Below, piece after piece: positions 1 through 6,714 of a stretch of 14,165 bases of DNA. Positions within the stretch are counted from its first letter, which is position 1, and each line of letters starts with the position of its first letter. The DNA comes from an uncultured Coriobacteriaceae bacterium (GTDB lineage: Bacteria > Actinomycetota > Coriobacteriia > Coriobacteriales > Eggerthellaceae), in assembly GCA_902796815.1 (NCBI GenBank), contig CADBQL010000266.1, positions 1 to 14,165 on the forward strand, read 5' to 3'. The notes beneath the pieces were generated by a model. It was not told where the DNA came from. It searched no databases and saw nothing but the letters and a program-made list of their open reading frames with translations. Both the position numbers and the translations under genes were made by a program.

Positions 1-52
1 AGCAGCGCAGCCGTTTGCATCAATGGGTTTAGGTCAAGCAGAAGGAGGCTTT

Positions 53-1447
53 ATGGCGAAGAAAAACCTGCCATACGACGAGAAATATTACGATCGCGAA
101 GTTGAGACCATGCCGCGCGAACAGCTCGAGGAGCTGCAGCTCGAGCGTTTGAAAGATGAGCTCATCTGGTCATATGAGAACAGCCCCTATTACAAGCGCG
201 CTTGGGATGAGGCGGGAGTGGACCCGCATATCACCTCGCTTGCTGATTTGCAGAAATTCCCGTTCATCAACAAGCAAACCGAGCGCGACTGCCAGGGTAT
301 CGGCTCGTTTTTCGGCGAGCTGTGCTGCGTACCCGAAGACGATGTTGTCTACATGGCCACTTCGTCGGGCTCGACGGGTGTTCCCACGATGTCTCCGTTC
401 AGCCAGCATGACTTCGACGAATTCATGCATGCTGAAGCCCGCCTGTTCTGGCAGACTGGCATGCGTCCAAACGATCGCTATCTGCATGGCATGAACTTCG
501 CCCTCTACGTCGGAGGTCCGTGCGTTATTGGCGCGCAGGAACTCGGCGCACTTGGCATCTGGGTTGGCGCTGTGCCATCTGACCGCTTGCTGTGGGCGAT
601 GAAGCACTACCAGCCCACACATTTCTGGTCCTCGCCCAGCTACGCATGGCTGCTCGGCCAGAAGGCTATCGAAAAGGGCTATGACCCCAAGGTCGATTTC
701 GCCAATCTGCGCACAATCATTATTTCGGGCGAGCCAGGTGGCTCGATTGAAACGACCCGCAAGGCTATCGAAGATATTTGGGGCGCAAGCGTCTACGACT
801 TCTTCGGCCTTTCAGATATCTATGGTGCGTGCGCAGGCATGTGCGAGTACAAGGACGGCTTGCATATCATCGAGGACCAGATTCTGGTCGAAGTCGTGGA
901 TCCCGTTACTGGTGAAGTGTTGCCTGACGGCGAAAAGGGCGAGCTGGTCTACACCACGCTGACCAAACGCAGCCGCCCGATGATTCGCTTCGCCACTGGC
1001 GATATCGGTTGGGTCAACCGCGAGACGTGCAAATGCGGGCGCACTCATGCGCGTATCTACATTTCCGGCCGCAAGGACGAGATGTTTATCGTGAGCGCTG
1101 TGAACGTGTTCCCGTCCGATATCGAGCACGTGGTGCGCAAGGACAAAGGCCTTTCGGGCGAGTACCGCATCCGTGCATACGATGAGAACCACACGACGAA
1201 GTACGAGGTCTCCGTCGAGCGCGTATTCGGTTCCGATGAGCCGTTCGACGCTATTGCAGCCCGCGTCGAGAATGCGCTCAAGACGCATACCGGCGTACGT
1301 CCCGCGCGCGTCATCGTTTTCGACACCGATAAGCTCGGCGCTTCGGGCGAGCATAAGGTCAAGCGCTTCATCGACGAACGCACCTCGACTGCCGAGGCCA
1401 AGGAAGTTCTGCATGAGGCCGAGGAGCATGCGGTCGAGAAGAAATAA
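53..1447 (+). CDS. Phenylacetate-CoA ligase family protein (PaaK-like)
   Basis: An adenylate-forming enzyme of about 464 residues, expected to activate an aryl acid (phenylacetate or a related acid) with ATP and CoA to the aryl-CoA. Visible motifs: P-loop SSGSTG (residues 104-109), GEPGG (226-230), FFGLSD (250-255), FATGDIG (313-319), CKCG (326-329), the hinge region SGRKDEM (338-344) and NVFP (351-354), all in the order of the PaaK family. A Lys-rich C-terminus (HKVKRF) fits the mobile domain. I place the start at 53, not at the in-frame ATG at 23, because AAGGAGG at 42-48 lies just 4 nt before it and nothing resembling a ribosome site precedes 23. In anaerobes such ligases often accompany indolepyruvate oxidoreductases in amino acid fermentation, but the upstream neighbour is outside the window, so substrate and pathway are inference. 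The LysR-like domain gene follows after 125 bp on the same strand. Confidence 0.9.
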   Translation: MAKKNLPYDEKYYDREVETMPREQLEELQLERLKDELIWSYENSPYYKRAWDEAGVDPHITSLADLQKFPFINKQTERDCQGIGSFFGELCCVPEDDVVYMATSSGSTGVPTMSPFSQHDFDEFMHAEARLFWQTGMRPNDRYLHGMNFALYVGGPCVIGAQELGALGIWVGAVPSDRLLWAMKHYQPTHFWSSPSYAWLLGQKAIEKGYDPKVDFANLRTIIISGEPGGSIETTRKAIEDIWGASVYDFFGLSDIYGACAGMCEYKDGLHIIEDQILVEVVDPVTGEVLPDGEKGELVYTTLTKRSRPMIRFATGDIGWVNRETCKCGRTHARIYISGRKDEMFIVSAVNVFPSDIEHVVRKDKGLSGEYRIRAYDENHTTKYEVSVERVFGSDEPFDAIAARVENALKTHTGVRPARVIVFDTDKLGASGEHKVKRFIDERTSTAEAKEVLHEAEEHAVEKK

Positions 1448-1502
1448 ATAATGGGACGAGCCGATTGGGTACGACCCGTTGGGCCGGATTTCGCGATCAA
1501 AA

Positions 1503-1517
1503 GGAGGGTTTTCCTCC
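1503..1517 (+). other. Short hairpin between paaK-like gene and LysR-domain gene
   Basis: GGAGG (1503-1507) pairs with CCTCC (1513-1517) across a 5-nt loop. The left arm is part of a Shine-Dalgarno-like AAGGAGG, but no start codon follows at a useful distance. There is no U-run on the + strand, so it is not a clear terminator. It may be a weak attenuator or an mRNA-stability hairpin between the two genes. Confidence 0.3.
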
Positions 1518-1572
1518 GACCGCAAATCCATCGTGATTGCGCCGTCGAAACGGCGGCAGAATGGAGTGAACT

Positions 1573-2223
1573 ATGACTCAATTTGCAGTATCGGGTCAAC
1601 ATTACCTGTTCAATGTGCAAACTTTTGCGTCAATCGTGCTTTCAAACGGTGGCGATACGTATGATTACGCTTTGCGCGACCGCACGACGCGTGATGTGAT
1701 TGAGGATGTGGCGTCAGGCGCGAGCGAGCTCGGCGTGCTTGTCGAAACCACGCGGACGAAAGAGAATCTCGAGGCTGCATTCGCCGATGCGGGCGTCGAA
1801 TTCGTCGAGCTCATCCAGTCAACGCCGCGCGTAGCCCTGCCGGCAACTCACCCGCTCGTAAATGCGCAGACGCTCACGCTCGACCAGCTGGACGACTATC
1901 CCTACGTGTATTTCGAGCAGGAAAACGACGCTCCCGACTTCTTCGCCGAGGAAGCGCTTGCTGACGAAACGCGCCGCAAATCGATTGCCACGACCGATCG
2001 CGCTTCGCTTTCGGAGCTCATCGTGGCGCTTAACGGTTACACGGTCACAAGCGGTATCCTCGTGGGCATTTCCGACGGAAAAGGCCTGGCCACAGTCGCG
2101 CTCGATACCGACGTCAAGCTGCATCTCGGCTACATCGCCAAAAAGGGCGCAGCCCTTTCGCCGACTGCTCAGAAATTCGTGGAAAAGCTCGAGACGAACC
2201 TGAAGCGCTACGCAAAATTCTAA
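1573..2223 (+). CDS. LysR-type effector-binding domain protein lacking the HTH
   Basis: A 216-residue protein that resembles only the C-terminal, effector-binding half of LysR-type regulators. The opening stretch to about residue 57 (ending in ELGVLVE) corresponds to the first strand, helix and 'self/other' recognition part. HPLVN (93-97) followed by LTLDQLDDYPYV (101-112) is the classic start of subdomain II, and SLSELIVALNGYTVTSG (145-161) resembles the family's ligand-pocket helix. Full regulators are about 290-310 residues with an N-terminal winged HTH. Here only 125 bp separate this ORF from the stop of the ligase gene, too little for the missing HTH and linker helix. The start is supported by GGAG at 1563-1566. 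It may be a free-standing ligand sensor, a dominant-negative partner for a full-length paralogue, or a deletion remnant still in frame. Being co-oriented just downstream of an aryl-CoA ligase suggests an aromatic ligand, which is inference. Confidence 0.7.
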   Translation: MTQFAVSGQHYLFNVQTFASIVLSNGGDTYDYALRDRTTRDVIEDVASGASELGVLVETTRTKENLEAAFADAGVEFVELIQSTPRVALPATHPLVNAQTLTLDQLDDYPYVYFEQENDAPDFFAEEALADETRRKSIATTDRASLSELIVALNGYTVTSGILVGISDGKGLATVALDTDVKLHLGYIAKKGAALSPTAQKFVEKLETNLKRYAKF

Positions 2224-2245
2224 TGAGCAGAGGTCAAGCTCTCCG

Positions 2246-2278
2246 ATGAGCGGGGGGTCAGGCCCCCGCTCATTTTTT
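2246..2278 (+). terminator. Intrinsic terminator / palindromic repeat copy A
   Basis: An 11-bp perfect stem (ATGAGCGGGGG at 2246-2256 with CCCCCGCTCAT at 2263-2273), a 6-nt loop containing GTCAG, and a run of six T to 2278. It sits 23 nt after the stop of the LysR-domain gene, so it is a textbook rho-independent terminator for the ligase/LysR-domain transcript. It is also one copy of the dispersed palindrome described in the findings. Confidence 0.85.
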
Positions 2279-2316
2279 GCGTGCCAGGGGTCAGCGAGGG
2301 GCCAGGTCTTCGGCTG

Positions 2317-2351
2317 ATGAGCGGGGGGAGGTCAGTCCCTCCGCTCATTTT
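2317..2351 (+). repeat. Palindromic repeat copy B (GTCAG core)
   Basis: A second hairpin closely resembling copy A: ATGAGCGG (2317-2324) pairs with CCGCTCAT (2341-2348), the inner G-rich and C-rich runs also pair partly, and the loop contains AGGTCAGT. It is followed by TTTTGG, so it could act as a back-up terminator. Copies A and B are 71 bp apart and differ mainly in their inner arms. Confidence 0.65.
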
Positions 2352-2511
2352 GGTGCGCCGAGGGCCGGATCCTTTTCTCATTCATGAGGAGCTGACCCAT
2401 GCGCATGTGCGCCCCGTTTGGTTTTAACGTGCGGCATGGCGATGCGCGGGACGCTTCGGGTACACTACCCCTTGCTGTTTTTTGAAGACAGGAAGGGAAA
2501 GGTCTCCGTCC

Positions 2512-3477
2512 ATGAACCTAGGCGATGCAATAAGCCATGCAAGTACGATTTTTATGCCCGAATTCTTGTTCGGGGTGGATGAGGATTATCTGCTCGGTGA
2601 AAGAACGGCCAATGAAGAGGCCCTCCATCTGCTGCTTGAAGAGTATACGACTAATCCCAATCCGAGCTTTGGTTTTGACTTGGTATTAGACCTGGCCGAC
2701 CGCAATCGCAGCCTGTGTGACATGATGGGTCCCGAAAGCGTGCAGGCCAATCGCAGTCGCAATCTTGCCAATCATCTTTCGGATGACGATATCTTGCGCG
2801 GTGTTGCGGCACTCCAGCACCGCAGCGTCGAGAAGGTCGCGAAGGAAGTCGAAGGCATGAATGCCACGAAAGGCGTGCTCTATGCCAGCAAGCCTGCAAA
2901 GGGCACGTTCGTCGGCATCGACATCGAAACGACGTCGACGAGCCCTGACCGCGGTTACATCGTCAACATTGGCTGGGAGGTCATGGAGCTTGCCGATGGC
3001 GCCGAGCCGACCGAAGCGCATTCGGTGTTCTGCGGGATTCCCGATGAATACGAGGCGACCGGCGTGCCGCTGAGCGAAATCCATAAGATACAGTGGAGTG
3101 ACATTGCGGGCAAAAAGCCTTTCCGCGAAGATGCCGATCTCCAAAAGCTGCTGCTCAAAACCCTCAAGGCGCACCCGTTTTTGGCACATAACGCTGCCTT
3201 CGAGGACAGTTGGTTCACGTTGCATCTCAACGGCTACGCCGAAGCACGCAAGGCGGGAAGAATCGTCCCCATCGACACGCGCGACATCTGCCGCGCGCTT
3301 GATCCCGACGTAAAGTTCATGTCGTGGGAAGCTAAGCCCACAAGCCTTGAAGCGTGGGCTCAGCGTCGTGGCGCGCTCGCGCCCGACGAGGCAGAACGCC
3401 ATCTTGGCCTCGATGATACCGACTTGATGTTCAGAACGCTCATCGCTGAGCTCAAGGAGCGCAACCTCCTTAAGTGA
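2512..3477 (+). CDS. DEDDh (DnaQ-like) 3'-5' exonuclease domain protein
   Basis: A 321-residue protein whose C-terminal part (about 130-315) is an RNase H-fold exonuclease of the DnaQ/DEDDh group, expected to remove nucleotides from 3' ends using two metal ions. Exo I is FVGIDIETT with D137 and E139. Exo II is AHNAAFEDSWF (225-235). Exo III is HLGLDDTD with H297 and D302 in the usual spacing. The position of the canonical exo II Asp (HNAxFD) is Glu231, followed directly by Asp232, so catalysis may use either residue. The first 130 residues are mixed charged/hydrophobic and I do not recognise a domain. I chose ATG 2512 because AAAGG lies at 2498-2502; an upstream in-frame TTG at 2482 has no ribosome site. 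The gene is monocistronic between copy B and the inverted-repeat element. The substrate (DNA repair or RNA processing) cannot be told from sequence. Confidence 0.8.
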   Translation: MNLGDAISHASTIFMPEFLFGVDEDYLLGERTANEEALHLLLEEYTTNPNPSFGFDLVLDLADRNRSLCDMMGPESVQANRSRNLANHLSDDDILRGVAALQHRSVEKVAKEVEGMNATKGVLYASKPAKGTFVGIDIETTSTSPDRGYIVNIGWEVMELADGAEPTEAHSVFCGIPDEYEATGVPLSEIHKIQWSDIAGKKPFREDADLQKLLLKTLKAHPFLAHNAAFEDSWFTLHLNGYAEARKAGRIVPIDTRDICRALDPDVKFMSWEAKPTSLEAWAQRRGALAPDEAERHLGLDDTDLMFRTLIAELKERNLLK

Positions 3478-3513
3478 GCGTGAGATCGTCCAGAAAAAGG
3501 ACTCTGAGCGAAG

Positions 3514-3598
3514 ATAGTGTACATATTTTGCAGCAATCACGTTTTCATCCGACAAAAGACCAGTTCGAAGAGAACGCTTCGAAAAATATGTACACTAT
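3514..3598. repeat. 85-bp element with 16-bp perfect terminal inverted repeats
   Basis: ATAGTGTACATATTTT at 3514-3529 has its exact reverse complement at 3583-3598. Outside the arms, CGAA and TTCG extend the pairing with one bulged base. Nested inside is a second perfect hairpin, TTCGAAG (3564-3570) with CTTCGAA (3577-3583), loop AGAACG. It contains no ORF of note and no clear target-site duplication. Each long arm has a TGTACA core, so the arms could be paired regulator sites; it could also be a small non-autonomous mobile element or an RNA fold. Confidence 0.6.
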
Positions 3599-3633
3599 TT
3601 CGGCCTTTCCCAAAATGTGCTCATTTCTGTAAT

Positions 3634-3660
3634 AAAAAAGGGGAAGCGCTAAGCTTCCCC
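3634..3660 (-). terminator. Intrinsic terminator of the SPFH gene
   Basis: On the - strand, GGGGAAGC (3660-3653) pairs with GCTTCCCC (3647-3640) across a 5-nt loop and is followed by six T (3639-3634). This is a standard rho-independent terminator for the gene ending at 3716. Confidence 0.85.
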
Positions 3661-3664
3661 TCAC

Positions 3665-3699
3665 AGGGCGGGGCAAAGGTCTAATCCTTGCCCCGCCCT
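3665..3699 (-). other. GC-rich hairpin between SPFH stop codon and its terminator
   Basis: AGGGCGGGGCAA (3665-3676) pairs perfectly over 12 bp with TTGCCCCGCCCT (3688-3699). It lies 16 nt past the stop codon of the SPFH gene and just before the U-tailed hairpin at 3634-3660, giving a tandem double hairpin. It has no U-run of its own, so it may protect the mRNA 3' end or reinforce termination. Confidence 0.7.
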
Positions 3700-3715
3700 C
3701 TGTTTCGAATCACGA

Positions 3716-5212
3716 TTACGGGCGCGGCGTGCCGCACTCGCCGCAGAACTTGCCGGTATTCGTGGTGCCGCATTGCGGGCAAGCCCAATCAGCGGGCGGC
3801 TCCGGAATCGGTTTGGGGGTGCCGCACTCGCCGCAGAACTTGCCGTTGTTGGCAGTGCCGCATTGCGGGCAGGTCCAGCCATCGGCCGGTACAGCTGCTG
3901 CCATGGCCGTAGCGGCGGCAGCAGCCTGAGCGGCCTGCGCTTGGGCTTCAGCGGCAATCCTCGCAGCTTCTTCGGCGGCCTTCGCAGCTGCCTGCGCCTT
4001 TGCTTCGGCTTCAGCCTTCGCGGCTGCGGCCTCGGCTTCGAGGCGTTCTTGAGCGGCCTTTGCCTCGGCCTCCGCTTGGGCGGCTGCCGCAGCGGCTGCA
4101 GCCTCAGCGCGCTCTTGCTTCACGGCTTCGAACGGCTGGGCGCCGAATCCGCCACCGTCAGCCATCGGATAGGCGCTTTGCGGCTGCTGGTAGGTGCCGG
4201 CAGCGCCCTGCTGGAACATGTTAGCGGCTGCTCCACCGCCCATGCCCTGGGCCATGCCCATGCCCATGAAGCCGGTCATGGCGCCAGCAGTGTTGTTGGC
4301 TGCATCGCGCATCGCGTCCGCAGAGGCGCTGGCCATGACGGCAGCAGCCTGATTCGGGTCGACCATGGTCTGGGCCATCTGGCGGTCAGCAATCTTCTGC
4401 TCGATTTCCTCCGGCAGCGTAATCGAATTAATGCCGAACGAAATAACCGAAATACCGCGGCGCTCGGACCATTCGTCCGAAAGCTCGTCGTTGAGGATTG
4501 AAGCGAGCTCTTTGGTGTGAGCTGTAATCGCGCTGTAGCGGATGCCCATTTCCGAAATGCGGGCCAAAGCCGGCTGAAGGGCCGTGAGCAGCTCGCTTTT
4601 CATCTGCGAATCAATGCGATCGCGCTTGAAGGGCTCTTCGACGTTTCCGCAGACGTTCTTGTAGAACAGAAGCGGGTTGGTGATGCGATACGAATACTCG
4701 CCGTTCATGCGGACCTTCGTATCAAGATCGAGGCCGAGGTTGGCGTCGACGATGCGGAAGGGAATCGGCGAAGAGGTGCCGTACTTGTTACCGTAGATTT
4801 CCTTCGTGTTGAAGAAGTAGATGCGCTGGTCTTTGCCGGTGTCGCCGCCAAAAGTGAAGCGCTGGCCGATGCGCTCGAGCGTTGCCTTGATGCCCGCTTC
4901 GAGGTCCCCGTAGAACAGTGAGGGCTCGGTCGAGCGATCGTACACGAACTGACCGGGCTCGGCGCAAACGTCGACGATCTCGCCGGATTCGACGATGATC
5001 ATGCATTGGCCGTCGTTGACGGCGATGATCGACCCGTCCGAGATGATGTTGCTCTCACCGCGGATGTTCGAGCTGCGTCCCTTGTCCGACGTGCGCTTTT
5101 GGCCTTTTACGGCAAGCGTGTTCTCGTCGAGTGAATCGCAGTAGAAAAAGTCGCGCCAAGAGTCAGCCAAAACGCCGCCCGCTGCGCCCGCGATTGCGTG
5201 AATCAAACCCAT
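3716..5212 (-). CDS. SPFH-domain protein with two C-terminal zinc ribbons (YdjI-like)
   Basis: A 498-residue cytoplasmic-side membrane scaffold protein of the SPFH/band-7 group (the YdjI / 'virion core protein-like' COG4260 branch). The first about 290 residues carry the SPFH region, ending in a motif typical of this group (SFGINSITLPEEIEQKIADR). A Gly/Met/Ala-rich linker follows, then an almost pure Ala/Glu/Lys/Gln stretch at 364-443 that is likely a long helix or coiled coil. Two near-identical zinc ribbons follow: CPQC...CGEC at Cys448/451/460/463 and Cys478/481/490/493. I chose ATG 5212 over the upstream in-frame start at 5248 because AAGGAG (5224-5219) sits 6 nt before it. It is the third gene of a ydjG-ydjH-ydjI-type set but 185 bp from the second, with its own putative promoter. 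In Bacillus subtilis YdjI works with PspA in envelope stress, and that role is only inferred here. Confidence 0.85.
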   Translation of the reverse strand: MGLIHAIAGAAGGVLADSWRDFFYCDSLDENTLAVKGQKRTSDKGRSSNIRGESNIISDGSIIAVNDGQCMIIVESGEIVDVCAEPGQFVYDRSTEPSLFYGDLEAGIKATLERIGQRFTFGGDTGKDQRIYFFNTKEIYGNKYGTSSPIPFRIVDANLGLDLDTKVRMNGEYSYRITNPLLFYKNVCGNVEEPFKRDRIDSQMKSELLTALQPALARISEMGIRYSAITAHTKELASILNDELSDEWSERRGISVISFGINSITLPEEIEQKIADRQMAQTMVDPNQAAAVMASASADAMRDAANNTAGAMTGFMGMGMAQGMGGGAAANMFQQGAAGTYQQPQSAYPMADGGGFGAQPFEAVKQERAEAAAAAAAAQAEAEAKAAQERLEAEAAAAKAEAEAKAQAAAKAAEEAARIAAEAQAQAAQAAAAATAMAAAVPADGWTCPQCGTANNGKFCGECGTPKPIPEPPADWACPQCGTTNTGKFCGECGTPRP

Positions 5213-5272
5213 AAGTTGCTCCTTACCGTATACTTTTTGCCGCATCAAGCGCTGCGACGGGCGCTTTTGCCA

Positions 5273-5278
5273 ATTATA
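5273..5278 (-). promoter_or_regulatory. Putative -10 box of the SPFH gene
   Basis: The - strand reads TATAAT, a perfect -10 hexamer, about 60 bp upstream of the SPFH start. No good -35 hexamer is visible at 16-18 bp (CGCGAA at 17 bp), so it may rely on an activator. It suggests the SPFH gene can be transcribed apart from the two genes upstream. Confidence 0.45.
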
Positions 5279-5397
5279 GTACTAAATCGTTTCGTTTCGC
5301 GGCGAGACCCGATGGTGCATGCAAAGGGTGGCATTGCGGTTACCTGCGGGCTATGAAGTCGCCCTCTCGGTCACACCGCAGAATACATCGACATTCT

Positions 5398-6702
5398 CTA
5401 GAATTTGCCACCTCCTGAACTGCTGAAGCCGCCGCCTCCGCCGCCGCCCCAGCCGCCGCCGCCGAAGCCGCCACCGCTATCGTGATCCTCGTGCTTGGGA
5501 ATAGGTGTTGCGATGAGTGTCGTGTTAATGAAGCGATCGTTGGAGCGGGTCAGCGCAAAGCTGTCCTTGACCAGATAATTCGCCGCCTCGGTCTGTTCGT
5601 GCGCCGTTTTCATGGCGGCCTTTTCGCCGCGGATGCGCGCCGCAGCTACGCCGGCGGGAATGCCGAGCGTCGCCAAGATTTTGAGGAGGAGGGAAAGCAG
5701 GTCGGGCTCGGTCCACGGCTCGCCTTTTGCATCGTAGTAGGCAAGCTGGTCTCCGATTTGGCTGTAATATGCGTTGCAGCCGCCCTCCCAGTCGTCGTCG
5801 CGAAGCTCGTCTTTGACTGCTTCTTCCATAGCCTCAATACCCTCGTCTGAGAATGAGTATGACCCTTGGCCGTAGCCGATGGTCACGTAGTCGCGCGAAG
5901 CTATGGCCAATGTGAGCATGATTCCGTCCTTGCCTGAGCCCAAGCCCAGGTTATTGGCCCTGTAAAAACTCGTGGCAAAATTCGTGCGCTCGGCCGATGA
6001 GGGGCTCATCGAACCCATGTTGTCGACGATGAGTAGGTAGACGCCCATATTGTATTGCGCCGCGAGCTCTTTAGCAGTTGCCTCGAGCTGGTTGCGGGTT
6101 TCGGAAGAGAGCAGGCCATAGTCATCGATTACGTACGAGCCGGCGGTGTAGCTCACATCGGATGTGGCATTGGCCTTGTTTCCGCCGAGCGTTTGCGCAA
6201 CATCGCCAAAAAACGTTTCCGCGGCACCCGCCCAATCTGAGCGTCCTAGATAAGGGAAGATATCGGTGCTCAAATACTCGAGCTCGCTATCAGAAAACGT
6301 CTTTTTGGCGCTTCCGAACGCATCGAGCGCGTATTGGTTGTCATCAACGCACAGGAGGAATGCCACCGATCCTTTGGATGCGACATCTTCCAAATCGTAT
6401 GTGTCGGCGAAATCTTCAATATAGGATTCGGCTGCCGAATAGTCGCCCAAGCTTTTGACCGTGACGAAATAGGGGGCGACATCGTAACTCGATCCAATTT
6501 CGCTTGCCTTTTCCTCAAGCTTGCTGATGTCACTGCTCGAGAGCAGGCCGTCTTCGTCGATGACGTGGTTGCCGCCATTGATGGCTTGCGCGACGTTGCT
6601 GTCATAGTCTACGTCAGCGTAGGCGAGTGCAGGAAGTGCCAGCAGCGAGGTGCCCAGCACGATGGCGAACAGGATGGGGATGAGTTTTTTCCAAGTGTTC
6701 AT
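5398..6702 (-). CDS. Secreted/membrane double TPM-domain protein (YdjH-like)
   Basis: A 434-residue exported protein. Residues 1-29 form a signal peptide (MNTWKK, a hydrophobic core, then LPALA-YA). Two TPM (DUF477) domains follow, at about 46-172 and 190-322; each begins with a V-I-D-(E/D)-x-G-L-L-S-S motif, and the second contains GKDGIMLTLAI and YVTIGYG. A likely membrane helix lies at 334-357, and the tail (409-434) is almost all Gly/Ser and ends GGGKF, as in many TPM proteins. Most family members have one TPM domain, so the tandem pair is noteworthy. The start has a near-perfect AAGGAGGTG (6716-6708) that overlaps the stop codon of the upstream gene, indicating translational coupling. 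It likely works at the outer face of the membrane together with the zinc-ribbon and SPFH partners. The catalytic or chaperone activity of TPM domains in this branch is not settled. Confidence 0.85.
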   Translation of the reverse strand: MNTWKKLIPILFAIVLGTSLLALPALAYADVDYDSNVAQAINGGNHVIDEDGLLSSSDISKLEEKASEIGSSYDVAPYFVTVKSLGDYSAAESYIEDFADTYDLEDVASKGSVAFLLCVDDNQYALDAFGSAKKTFSDSELEYLSTDIFPYLGRSDWAGAAETFFGDVAQTLGGNKANATSDVSYTAGSYVIDDYGLLSSETRNQLEATAKELAAQYNMGVYLLIVDNMGSMSPSSAERTNFATSFYRANNLGLGSGKDGIMLTLAIASRDYVTIGYGQGSYSFSDEGIEAMEEAVKDELRDDDWEGGCNAYYSQIGDQLAYYDAKGEPWTEPDLLSLLLKILATLGIPAGVAAARIRGEKAAMKTAHEQTEAANYLVKDSFALTRSNDRFINTTLIATPIPKHEDHDSGGGFGGGGWGGGGGGGFSSSGGGKF

Positions 6703-6714
6703 GCTTGCACCTCC

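Noticed and set aside
1..52. Possible end of a preceding gene (a frame closes with TAG at 30-32)
   Set aside because: Only ten codons are visible and they cannot be told from chance.
812..1531. - strand ORF (239 codons) opposite the aryl-CoA ligase
   Set aside because: Shadow of a GC-rich gene; no motif, no ribosome site.
2686..3555. Long - strand ORF (289 codons) opposite the exonuclease gene
   Set aside because: It mirrors the codon pattern of the real gene, has no family features and no proper ribosome site; the + strand carries clear DEDDh motifs.
3514..3598. Inverted-repeat element as a proven insertion sequence or MITE
   Set aside because: No target-site duplication and no second copy in the window; kept only as an unclassified repeat.
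3773..4501. + strand ORF (242 codons) opposite the SPFH gene
   Set aside because: Its Gly/Arg/Leu/Ser-rich product is the antisense of the Ala/Glu-rich helix.
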